Shown: piece after piece, positions 48,389 to 56,008 of the stretch
How the letters are laid out: every line of letters begins with the position of its first letter
Numbering within the stretch: the first letter of the stretch is position 1
DNA from: Gemmatimonadota bacterium
GTDB lineage: Bacteria > Gemmatimonadota > Gemmatimonadetes > Gemmatimonadales > Gemmatimonadaceae
Reading direction: 5' to 3'
Assembly: GCA_026387935.1 (NCBI GenBank)
Contig: JAPLKU010000013.1
Location: 186,001-250,000 of the forward strand
Length of the DNA stretch: 64,000 bases
Position numbers and translations under genes: made by a program
The notes under the pieces: generated by a model
The model's input: only the letters and a program-made list of their open reading frames with translations
Database searches by the model: none
Told to the model about the DNA's origin: nothing

Positions 48389-49191
48389 GCACCCCTACCT
48401 TCGTCACCACAGAGCCCTTCGTCGCTGGGCGGCAGGTCACGCTCGGCGAGGATGAAGCGCATCACATCCGCGTGCGGCGGCTCGATATCGGCACGCGAGT
48501 CGCGTTGTTGGACGGGCAGGGAACGCGCGGCGCCGGCACTCTGGTACGACTCGCAAAGCGCAATGCGACGGTCGAAGTGGACGCGGTTGATACCGAGCCG
48601 GCGCTGCGCCCGATTCATCTGCTGCTTCCAATTGCAGAAAAAGAGCGCATGCTCTGGCTGGCGGAGAAAGCCGCGGAGCTCGGCGCATCGAGCTGGCGCC
48701 CGGTGCAGTTCCGTCGCTCAAAGAGCGTCGCGGCGAAGGGTGAGGGGCCGATGTTTACGCAGAAGGTGAGTGCGCGGATGGCGGCGGCGCTCGAGCAGTC
48801 GGGAAACGCGTGGCTTCCCGTGATTCATCCCGAAGCCACCGTCGAGCGCGCCGTCGCAGCAGCTCCGGGCGGGTTGCGCGTACTGCTCGATGCGGGTGGC
48901 GTGGCGTTCGCGCAGATGGCGGCGCTGCGCGCAATGGCCGGTGGTGGCGCTCCCGGTAGCGGTGGCGATGCAGGCGGTTCTCGTGCGGCCGCCGACAGTA
49001 CTGGCGCGGGGGACGAACTGTTGCCGACGTCGCTTACGATTGCCGTTGGCCCCGAGGGCGGGATCGAAGACGACGAATTGCAGCGCTTCGTCGATGCCGG
49101 ATTCCTGCGCGCATCAATCGGCTCGACGATCCTTCGTTTTGAAACAGCGGCTATCGCCGCGCTAGGCATCGCGCGGTCAGTGACTGCGTAG
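48385..49191 (+). CDS. rsmE: 16S rRNA m3U1498 methyltransferase
   Basis: RsmE is a SPOUT-fold methyltransferase for U1498 of 16S rRNA. The 268-residue protein starts at a GTG that overlaps the prmA stop (GTGA). The PUA-like N-domain has LGEDEAHHIRVRRLDIGTRV; LLLPIAEKERMLWLAEKAAE, RMAAALEQSGNAWLPVI and the knot motifs AVGPEGGIEDDEL and ILRFETAAIAAL are diagnostic. Residues about 184-215 (GGGAPGSGGDAGGSRAAADS and on) are a Gly/Ala/Ser loop not seen in typical members. Confidence 0.94.
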   Translation: MSTPTFVTTEPFVAGRQVTLGEDEAHHIRVRRLDIGTRVALLDGQGTRGAGTLVRLAKRNATVEVDAVDTEPALRPIHLLLPIAEKERMLWLAEKAAELGASSWRPVQFRRSKSVAAKGEGPMFTQKVSARMAAALEQSGNAWLPVIHPEATVERAVAAAPGGLRVLLDAGGVAFAQMAALRAMAGGGAPGSGGDAGGSRAAADSTGAGDELLPTSLTIAVGPEGGIEDDELQRFVDAGFLRASIGSTILRFETAAIAALGIARSVTA

Positions 49192-49222
49192 GGACGTTTC
49201 CTCTTTTGCGCTGGAGTTCGTG

Positions 49223-49564
49223 ATGTCCGCGTCCTGCCTCTTCTGCAAGATCGTAGCTGGTGAAATTCCCACGACGAAAGTCCTCGAGTCGCCGAACTGC
49301 CTTGCCTTCCGCGACATCGGGCCCAAGGCGCCGACGCATGTGCTGGTGATTCCGAAGAAGCACTACACGTCCCTCAACGATCTCGATGATCCGGCGCTGG
49401 CCGGTGAGCTGCTCACGATGGCGCGCGACATTGCGAAGTCTGAGGGACGCGCAGACGCCGGCTATCGCATCGTGGTCAATACGAACGCCGACGGCGGGCA
49501 GACGGTGTTCCATCTGCACGTGCACGTCCTTGGTGGGCGTGCGATGAAGTGGCCGCCGGGGTAG
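49223..49564 (+). CDS. HIT-family nucleotide-binding protein
   Basis: This 113-residue histidine-triad hydrolase acts on nucleoside phosphoramidates or dinucleotides. CLFCKIVAGEIPTTKVLES is the usual N-terminus, and the catalytic triad motif is HLHVHVLGGR. ATG 49223 has GGAG about six bases upstream; a GTG immediately before it would add one residue. It ends the hrcA-dnaJ-prmA-rsmE run. Confidence 0.95.
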   Translation: MSASCLFCKIVAGEIPTTKVLESPNCLAFRDIGPKAPTHVLVIPKKHYTSLNDLDDPALAGELLTMARDIAKSEGRADAGYRIVVNTNADGGQTVFHLHVHVLGGRAMKWPPG

Positions 49565-49625
49565 TCGCTCCGCGGTCCGTGTAGCGCACGGAACGCGCGA
49601 AAACGGTGCACGGTGCTTCCTGGGT

Positions 49626-49980
49626 TTGCGCTTCCGGTCGCTGAGATTTTTGCGCGGCCGTATTAGCTCCTGTAGGATCAAGCTCGCGCGCCTCGTCGCC
49701 CTCGGGCTGGTTCCCGCACTTCTCACGGCCCAGGACATTCGAGACAGTTCAGGCGTGCGCATTGCGCGCTACAACGCGAGCGCCTCCCAAACGGATCGCG
49801 ATTTTGTGGAAACCGAGGCGATGCGTGGCCCGTCGCGGGGCGTACCTAGCCGAGGAGATGAGCGCGTCGGGGTGTACCGGTTGGTCCGCAGGCGAGTTCC
49901 CTGATCGCGTGCGGCAGGCCCTGCAGAGCGACCACGATCGTGAACAGCAGCGAATGCAGAAGCGGGCGGACTCTCCGTGA
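49626..49980 (+). pseudogene. Remnant of a secreted-protein gene
   Basis: In the 431-base gap before sdhB, one frame encodes a signal-peptide-like stretch (KLARLVALGLVPALLTAQ) followed by DIRDSSGVRIARY. This resembles the start of large exported beta-propeller-type proteins of the group; the frame soon loses protein-like character and stops at 49904. Another frame (YLAEEMSASGCTGWSAGEF, then a charged helix) stays open to 49980. No full domain remains. I read this as a decayed and partly deleted gene; chance is possible. Confidence 0.3.
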
Positions 49981-49990
49981 GCCCGCCCGC
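49962..49990. terminator. Possible terminator downstream of sdhB
   Basis: GCGGGCGG (49962-49969) and CCGCCCGC (49983-49990) form a GC-rich stem with a 13-base loop. On the plus strand it is followed by GTTGTTTACTT. It lies six bases past the sdhB stop on the minus strand, where the tail has no T-run. It may serve either direction. Confidence 0.5.
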
Positions 49991-49995
49991 GTTGT

Positions 49996-50772
49996 TTACT
50001 TCTCTTTCCGTCGACTGAAAATCTGAACCAGCTGTCCGAGCGGATCGAAGTACTCATCCGCCACGCGTTCCTTGAGCGGAATGATCGCATTATCGGTGAT
50101 CTGAATGTGCTCCGGGCACACCTCTGTGCAGCACTTCGTGATGTTGCACAGGCCAATCCCGAAATCCTTCTTCAGTGCCGGCACGCGATCACCAGTGTCG
50201 AGCGGATGCATTTCGAGCGCCGCCGCGTACAACAGGAAGCGCGGGCCGATGAACTCGTCGTGCATGTGATGGTCACGCAGCACGTGACAGACGTCCTGGC
50301 ACAGGAAGCACTCGATGCACTTCCGGTATTCCTGAACGCGATCTGAATCCGCCTGCTGGATGCGCCACGTCCCATCCGGCGCATCCGGCGCGCGCGGCAC
50401 GAACTTCAGGATCTTTTTCTTGACTTCAAAGTTCCACGACACGTCCGTCACGAGATCCTTCACGTGCGGAAACGCACGCATTGGCTCCACTGTGACCGGC
50501 TCATTCGCCGGCAGCTGATCGAGGCGCGTCATGCACATGAGCTTCGGCTTGCCGTTGATCTCCGCCGAGCACGATCCGCATTTGCCGGCTTTGCAGTTCC
50601 AGCGGCAGGCGAGGTCGTTGGCCTGTTCGGCCTGGATCTGGTGCACGACGTCGAGTACCACCATGCCGTCGGTGACCGTCGCTTCGTAGTCCTTGAACGC
50701 ACCCGTGCCGCGCTCGCCGCGCCAGAGGCTGAACGTCTGCTTGCGCGTACCCGAGTCAGTCATGGTCGACAT
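49996..50772 (-). CDS. sdhB: Succinate dehydrogenase iron-sulfur subunit
   Basis: SdhB passes electrons from SdhA flavin through three Fe-S clusters to quinone. The 258-residue protein has the [2Fe-2S] motif CRWNCKAGKCGSC with a later Cys, the [4Fe-4S] motif CIECFLCQDVC, and CNITKCCTEVCP for the [3Fe-4S] cluster. The start MSTMTDSG overlaps the sdhA stop by one base (TAATG); the second Met at 50763 is an alternative. It is the last gene of the sdhC-sdhA-sdhB operon. Confidence 0.96.
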   Translation of the reverse strand: MSTMTDSGTRKQTFSLWRGERGTGAFKDYEATVTDGMVVLDVVHQIQAEQANDLACRWNCKAGKCGSCSAEINGKPKLMCMTRLDQLPANEPVTVEPMRAFPHVKDLVTDVSWNFEVKKKILKFVPRAPDAPDGTWRIQQADSDRVQEYRKCIECFLCQDVCHVLRDHHMHDEFIGPRFLLYAAALEMHPLDTGDRVPALKKDFGIGLCNITKCCTEVCPEHIQITDNAIIPLKERVADEYFDPLGQLVQIFSRRKEK

Positions 50773-52601
50773 TACTTGTTCTCCTCAACGACTTCCTTGA
50801 GGTGGGCAGGCATTTCGGGAATGGGCTGACGTGTGAGTTGCATTTCGCCGTCGGTGCCCTTGGTGATCAGGAGATTGAACGATCCGAATGCCGGATCCTT
50901 TTCTGGGTAGTCATCGCGGAAATGTCCACCACGACTTTCTTTGCGCTCGATCGCACAGCGTGTGATCGCCTCTGACACCGTGAGCAGATTCGGTAGGTCG
51001 AGCGCCGTGTGCCAGCCAGGGTTGTATTCGCGATTGCCGAGCACGGCCACGTTGGCCGCCTTCTTCTTCAGGCCCTGAATCGTGGCGAGCGCCGTTTCCA
51101 TTTCGTCCTGCAGTCGCACAATGCCGACGTTGGCCTGCATCGAATCCTGCAGCGCTTCCTGTACCTGGTAGGGACCATCCGCGTTCGCGGCGCGAGCGAA
51201 GGGCGCAATCGCAGCGGCTTCAGCTGCAGCTGCCTGCTTGGGATCGATGGTGACCTTCGGATTCTCTTTCGCGAACTTGGCTGCGAACTCACCGGCGCGC
51301 TTACCGAACACGATGAGGTCGGAGAGGGAGTTGCCGCCCAACCGATTCGCGCCATGCAGCCCGGCAGCAACTTCGCCACAAGCGAAGAGGCCAGGCACCG
51401 TCGTCATCTGTGTATCGCCGTCCACGCGAACGCCGCCCATCACGTAATGGGTGGTGGGGCCGATTTCCATCGGCTGCTTCGTGATGTCCATGTTCGCGAG
51501 CTGCATGAACTGGTGGTACATCGACGGCAGCTTGCGCTTGATGTGCGCTTCGGCGTTCGGAAGCCTCTCCTTGATCCATGCGATATCGAGGAAGGCGCCG
51601 CCATGTGGTGAACCGCGGCCGGCCTTCACTTCAATGTTGATCATGCGCGCCACGTGATCGCGCGTAAGCAACTCCGGTGGGCGGCGCGAGTTCTTGTCGC
51701 CCTGCGTGTACTTCCATCCCTCTTCCGGATTGTCCGCCGTGGACGATTTGTAGTTCTCCGGAATGTTGTCGAACATGAAGCGCTTGCCTTCGCTGTTCTT
51801 CAGGATGCCGCCTTCGCCGCGCACGCCCTCGGTCACCAGGATGCCGCGCACCGACGGAGGCCAGATCATGCCCGTGGGATGGAACTGCACAAACTCCATG
51901 TCCTGCAGCGCAGCACCGGCGTGATACGCGAGTGACTGGCCGTCGCCCGTGTACTCCCACGAGTTGGACGTGATCTTGTATGCGCGGCCGATGCCGCCGG
52001 TGGCCATCACGACGGCAGGCGCCTTGAAGAGCTTGAAGTGGCCGCGGTCGCGATCGTACGCGAATGCGCCAGCGATGCGATCGCCGTCCTTGAGCAGCGT
52101 GAGCACCGTCACTTCCATGTGCACGTCGATACCCTGATGCACGCCATGGTCTTGCAGCGTGCGAATCATCTCGAGGCCGGTGCGGTCGCCCGTGTGTGCG
52201 AGTCGTGGATACCGGTGTCCGCCGAAGTTGCGCTGCAGAATGCGGCCGTCAGGCGTACGATCGAACAGCGCGCCCCAGGCCTCGAGTTCCTTCACCCGAT
52301 CGGGCGCTTCTTTTGCATGCAACTCGGCCATGCGCCAGTTGTTCAGATACTGGCCGCCGCGCATTGTGTCGGCGAAGTGCACGCGCCAGCTATCGCGATC
52401 GTCCACGTTGCCCATCGCCGCGGCCATGCCACCTTCGGCCATGACGGTGTGCGCCTTGCCAAGGAGTGACTTGGTAATGAGCCCCACGCGGACGCCGGTG
52501 CCGGCGGCCTCGATGGCGGCGCGCAATCCTGCGCCGCCGGCGCCAATGACAAGCACGTCGTGTTCGACGGTCTCGAAGGTCGAATCAGAGCTGGCAGCCA
52601 T
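50772..52601 (-). CDS. sdhA: Succinate dehydrogenase flavoprotein subunit
   Basis: SdhA oxidises succinate to fumarate with covalently bound FAD. The protein has 609 residues. Visible are VLVIGAGGAGLRAAIEAAGT (FAD binding), KSLLGKAHTVMAEGGMAAAM (the histidine for FAD attachment), QFHPTGMIWPPSVRG, EGVRGEGGILKNSEGKRFMF, THYVMGGVRVDGDTQMTTVP and GLHGANRLGGNSLSDLIVFG. It is adjacent to sdhC and sdhB without gaps. Together with the anchor type it resembles mycobacterial Sdh1. Confidence 0.97.
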   Translation of the reverse strand: MAASSDSTFETVEHDVLVIGAGGAGLRAAIEAAGTGVRVGLITKSLLGKAHTVMAEGGMAAAMGNVDDRDSWRVHFADTMRGGQYLNNWRMAELHAKEAPDRVKELEAWGALFDRTPDGRILQRNFGGHRYPRLAHTGDRTGLEMIRTLQDHGVHQGIDVHMEVTVLTLLKDGDRIAGAFAYDRDRGHFKLFKAPAVVMATGGIGRAYKITSNSWEYTGDGQSLAYHAGAALQDMEFVQFHPTGMIWPPSVRGILVTEGVRGEGGILKNSEGKRFMFDNIPENYKSSTADNPEEGWKYTQGDKNSRRPPELLTRDHVARMINIEVKAGRGSPHGGAFLDIAWIKERLPNAEAHIKRKLPSMYHQFMQLANMDITKQPMEIGPTTHYVMGGVRVDGDTQMTTVPGLFACGEVAAGLHGANRLGGNSLSDLIVFGKRAGEFAAKFAKENPKVTIDPKQAAAAEAAAIAPFARAANADGPYQVQEALQDSMQANVGIVRLQDEMETALATIQGLKKKAANVAVLGNREYNPGWHTALDLPNLLTVSEAITRCAIERKESRGGHFRDDYPEKDPAFGSFNLLITKGTDGEMQLTRQPIPEMPAHLKEVVEENK

Positions 52602-53393
52602 TTAGAAAAGTCTCCAGTCCGTGATGTAGCCACCCGCCACCATCCGGATATAGAAATCCGTGAAGGCCACGCTGAACATGGACCACTTGGCAAGTGTGCC
52701 GTGCCGCGCGTTGAGGCGCGAGCACTGTGTGTAGCAGGCCGCGCGAATCGGCTGGCCGGTGAGGCGATCCTTGAACCCGCCGACGATGTGGCGCAGCGAG
52801 TGACAGCCGAGCGTGTAACTGGCGATGAGGGCGACATTCGCCCACATGATGAGCGTACCGACGCCGACACCGAAATGCAGATTGCCGTTATCGAGCCACC
52901 AGAAGCCCTTCCACGCATCCCAGGCGAGCATGACGATGAAAATCAGCGCGATGTACATCGCGTAGCGGTGAAGGTTCTGCAGCCAGTTGGGAAAGGGGCG
53001 TTCGCCCCGGTACGTTTTGCGTGCTTCGCCTACGGCGCAGGCAGCGGGATCAGCCCAGAAGCCCTTGTAGTACGCGCCGCGATAGTAGTAACAGGTGAAC
53101 CGGAAGAGTCCCGGGAAGGGCAGGATGATCAGCGCGGGATAGAAGACAATTTCTGGCCACCATGCCGGCCGCGGACCAAACCACGCGTGCTCAGTGGGAC
53201 CCCAAATCTCAGGCGCATGAAAGGGCGAGAAATACGGGCCCCAGGTGTAGCCGGAGTTCTGCAGCGCCGACCACGTTCCGTAGATCAGGAAGGTGCTGAA
53301 TGCGATCAGGACCGTGAGGGGAGAAATCCACCACAGGTCGCGTCGGAGAGTCTCGGCGAATGACCGTTGGACGGGCAGCGATGAATGGGTCAT
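52602..53393 (-). CDS. sdhC: Succinate dehydrogenase membrane anchor, mycobacterial Sdh1-like
   Basis: This 263-residue anchor has about five membrane helices (near 22-40, 83-100, 143-160, 176-195, 236-253). It is unlike the short SdhC/SdhD pair of E. coli: GLFRFTCYYYRGAYYKGFWA, DPAACAVGEARK, QNLHRYAMYIA and YTLGCHSLRHIVGG recall the Rv0249c-type subunit. Candidate ligands are Cys101, Cys119, His142, Cys197, His198, His202, Cys220 and Cys224. For the mycobacterial relative a membrane-embedded Rieske-type cluster instead of heme has been reported; by homology this may hold here. TATATT lies five bases before the ATG. Confidence 0.9.
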   Translation of the reverse strand: MTHSSLPVQRSFAETLRRDLWWISPLTVLIAFSTFLIYGTWSALQNSGYTWGPYFSPFHAPEIWGPTEHAWFGPRPAWWPEIVFYPALIILPFPGLFRFTCYYYRGAYYKGFWADPAACAVGEARKTYRGERPFPNWLQNLHRYAMYIALIFIVMLAWDAWKGFWWLDNGNLHFGVGVGTLIMWANVALIASYTLGCHSLRHIVGGFKDRLTGQPIRAACYTQCSRLNARHGTLAKWSMFSVAFTDFYIRMVAGGYITDWRLF

Positions 53394-53398
53394 ACATC

Positions 53399-53404
53399 AA
53401 TATA
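53399..53404 (-). promoter_or_regulatory. Putative -10 element TATATT before the sdh operon
   Basis: On the minus strand TATATT lies five bases before the sdhC ATG. There is no Shine-Dalgarno site, so the operon message may begin at or near its start codon. Confidence 0.4.
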
Positions 53405-53408
53405 GAAG

Positions 53409-53500
53409 AGGGTGAGTATTGGGATGGGTGCGGGGAGTGTTTCAGGGACGGGTGCGGGTACCGTGCACCTCCCGCCGCACCCTCACCCATTCCCGCAGTT
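53409..53500. repeat. Dispersed GC-rich repeat between sdhC and mutS2 (copy E)
   Basis: The minus strand of 53445-53500 reads GGGTGCGGCGGGAGGTGCAC then GGTACCCGCACCCGTCCC, matching the family core. The plus strand of 53409-53436 (GGGATGGGTGCGGGGAG) is a shorter unit in the opposite sense. The copy fills most of the gap between divergent sdhC and mutS2. Confidence 0.55.
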
Positions 53501-53545
53501 AACTGCGTATCTTCTACGGCTGCTATGAGTCTCCCCCGCGCCTAA

Positions 53546-56008
53546 ATGCTTCCCGCCGCCGATGCCCACGCGCTCGGCGCGCTGCAGTTCCACCGTGTCC
53601 TGGATGCAGTCGCCGGCTTCGCGTCCACGCCACTCGGTGCCGATGCGGTTCGCGCGCTGGAACCTCGGAGCGCACCGGGTCATGACACAGACGCCCGCCG
53701 TGCCATTGCCGATGAGCACAGTCGTGTGGAGGCTATGCGCCGCATTGCTGGCAACGACGAGGGGTGGCCTTCGCAGCCCATCCCGAATCTCGCAATTGCG
53801 CTGACGCGGCTTGAACTGCCCGGTGCTGTCTGGACGGCGCTCGAACTGCGCGAGGCCATCACGCTGCTCTCGTCGTCGCGCACGGAACTCAGCGCGTTTC
53901 GCGGAGCAAGGCAGAGAGAACTCGATGTGCACGCGCTTGAGGGACTGGCGGTGTCGCTGCTCTCCGATGCGGCCCTCGAACAGTCCCTCGATCGAATCGT
54001 CGATGACGCCGGTGTCGTGCGCGACGGCGCTTCGAGCGAGCTGAAAAAGATTCGCAAGCAACTCCGCGGCGCCGAAGCAGAACTGATTCGCCTGCTCGAG
54101 CGTGTGATCACCAAGCTCGAATCGCATCACCGCGTGGACGACGGGTCCGTCACCATGCGCAACGGCCGCTGGGTGGTTCCGGTACGCCGGGAAGGCCGCG
54201 GTTCCATTGGCGGTATTGTGCATGACACCTCCGCTAGCGGCGCGACGGTCTTCGTCGAGCCGCCAGCGGCCGTCGAGTTCGGCAATCGTATTCGCGAGTT
54301 GGAGTACGCCGAAGTTCGTGAGGTCGAACGGATTCTCGCCGAGATCACGGACGAGTTGCGGCCGAAAGCGGAGTTCCTCTCCGCCACACTCGAGGCGCTG
54401 ATCGCGCTCGACTCGCTGTACGCGCGCGCGCGGTTCGCCGAACGGTACCGCTGCGCCGGTGCGGTGTTCGCGGAGGAAGCGGCGGGGTTCTCAATCGTCG
54501 AGGGCCGCCACCCGCTGCTCGTGGTGAAGAATCCCGAGACGGTGGTGCCCTTTGCGCTCGAGATGCTGCCGGCGGAACACACGTTGCTCGTCAGCGGTCC
54601 GAACACGGGTGGCAAGACGGTGCTCCTGAAGGCCGTCGCGTTGCTCTCACTCATGGCGCAGGCCGGCATCCCCGCGACGGTGGCCCCCGGCTCAACGCTC
54701 GCGCTGTTTGATCGCGTGTTCGCCGACATCGGTGACGAGCAGTCCATCGAGGCCTCGCTCTCCACCTTCAGCGGACACGTTCGCAATCTCATCGAGATTG
54801 TCACCCAGGCGACGCCCGCTTCGCTCGTCCTCGCCGACGAGCTTGGTTCTGGCACCGATCCCAACGAAGGTGCCGCACTCGGTGCCGCGATTCTGGAGTC
54901 CCTCACCCGCCGTGGCGTCACCACGGTGGCCACGACGCACCTCGGCGCGCTCAAGGAACTCGCGCTCGAAGTGCCCGGCGTGGTGAACGCGTCGCTGCAG
55001 TTTGACGAAGCCGCGCTCGCGCCGACGTATCGTCTCCTGAAGGGAATCCCCGGCCGCTCGTACGGACTCAGCATTGCCCGGCGGCTCTCCATGCCAGCGG
55101 CGATTCTGGAGAACGCCGAGCGTCGGGTGCCAGAAGCGGAACGCAACGCGGCCGCGCTCATCGAGGACCTCGAAACGCGCCAGCGTGCGCTCGATCAGCG
55201 TGAAGTGGACGCCGACCATCGTGAGGAGAGTTACCGGGAGCGCGCAGACAAGGTGCTCTCGCGCGAGCAGGCGATTCGTGCGAGGGAACGCGAGATTGAG
55301 CGCGATGCGCGTGAGCAGTCGCGGAAGTACGTCCTCGAAGCGCGAAAGGAGATCGAGGCGGCAATCGCGGCCGTTCGTGACGCCGGCGCACGAAGCGGTT
55401 TGCACGCCGGAGCGGCGCGCGAAGTGACTGACGCGGCTTCCGGTGCTCGACGGTTGGCCGAGAGTCTGCTCGCCAGCGAGCGCGACGCGGTGAAGGCGAT
55501 TGACGCCCAGGAAGAGGCGGATCATGCGATTGGTGCCGATGAACGGGGGCGCGAAGTGCGCGTCGGTGACTATGTGCGCGTCGCCTCGTTCGGTGGCGCT
55601 ACGGCTCAGGTGATCGAAACGCGCAACGACGCGATTGTGGTGATGATGGGTTCCGTGCGCACGAGCGTCGCCCCGAATGGCGTGCGGATTCTGCCACGCC
55701 GCCAGGCGGAGAAGCTGTTGGCCGTGGCCGCTGCCGGCGACCCGGTCACCTACGGCGATCACAACGCCAAGCACGAAGTGGATATGCGCGGGTTGCGTAT
55801 TTCCGAGATTGACGGCGCGGTGCAGGGGGCAATTGACGACGCCATTCGCGCCGACCTGCCGTCGGTGCGGCTGATTCATGGAAAGGGAACAGGTGCGCTG
55901 CGCGATCGCGTCAGCCAGATGCTTTCTGATGATGCTCGGGTGCGCAGTTTTCGGATTGGCGCGTGGAATGAAGGCGGCGCTGGCGTGACCGTGGTGGAGT
56001 TCGCGTGA
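53546..56008 (+). CDS. mutS2: MutS2 endonuclease / ribosome-rescue ATPase
   Basis: This 820-residue MutS-family ATPase with a C-terminal Smr domain is implicated in suppressing recombination and in splitting collided ribosomes. There is no mismatch-recognition domain I. The core has VHDTSASGATVFVEPPAAVE, Walker A SGPNTGGKTVLLKAVAL at about residues 350-358, SLSTFSGHVRNL and Walker B LVLADELGSGTDPNEGAAL. Residues about 530-630 are a charged coiled coil. The Smr domain from about 745 has VDMRGLRISEIDGAVQ and IHGKGTGALRDRV; the LDLR motif is here VDMR. The stop overlaps the dnaG start. Confidence 0.95.
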   Translation: MLPAADAHALGALQFHRVLDAVAGFASTPLGADAVRALEPRSAPGHDTDARRAIADEHSRVEAMRRIAGNDEGWPSQPIPNLAIALTRLELPGAVWTALELREAITLLSSSRTELSAFRGARQRELDVHALEGLAVSLLSDAALEQSLDRIVDDAGVVRDGASSELKKIRKQLRGAEAELIRLLERVITKLESHHRVDDGSVTMRNGRWVVPVRREGRGSIGGIVHDTSASGATVFVEPPAAVEFGNRIRELEYAEVREVERILAEITDELRPKAEFLSATLEALIALDSLYARARFAERYRCAGAVFAEEAAGFSIVEGRHPLLVVKNPETVVPFALEMLPAEHTLLVSGPNTGGKTVLLKAVALLSLMAQAGIPATVAPGSTLALFDRVFADIGDEQSIEASLSTFSGHVRNLIEIVTQATPASLVLADELGSGTDPNEGAALGAAILESLTRRGVTTVATTHLGALKELALEVPGVVNASLQFDEAALAPTYRLLKGIPGRSYGLSIARRLSMPAAILENAERRVPEAERNAAALIEDLETRQRALDQREVDADHREESYRERADKVLSREQAIRAREREIERDAREQSRKYVLEARKEIEAAIAAVRDAGARSGLHAGAAREVTDAASGARRLAESLLASERDAVKAIDAQEEADHAIGADERGREVRVGDYVRVASFGGATAQVIETRNDAIVVMMGSVRTSVAPNGVRILPRRQAEKLLAVAAAGDPVTYGDHNAKHEVDMRGLRISEIDGAVQGAIDDAIRADLPSVRLIHGKGTGALRDRVSQMLSDDARVRSFRIGAWNEGGAGVTVVEFA

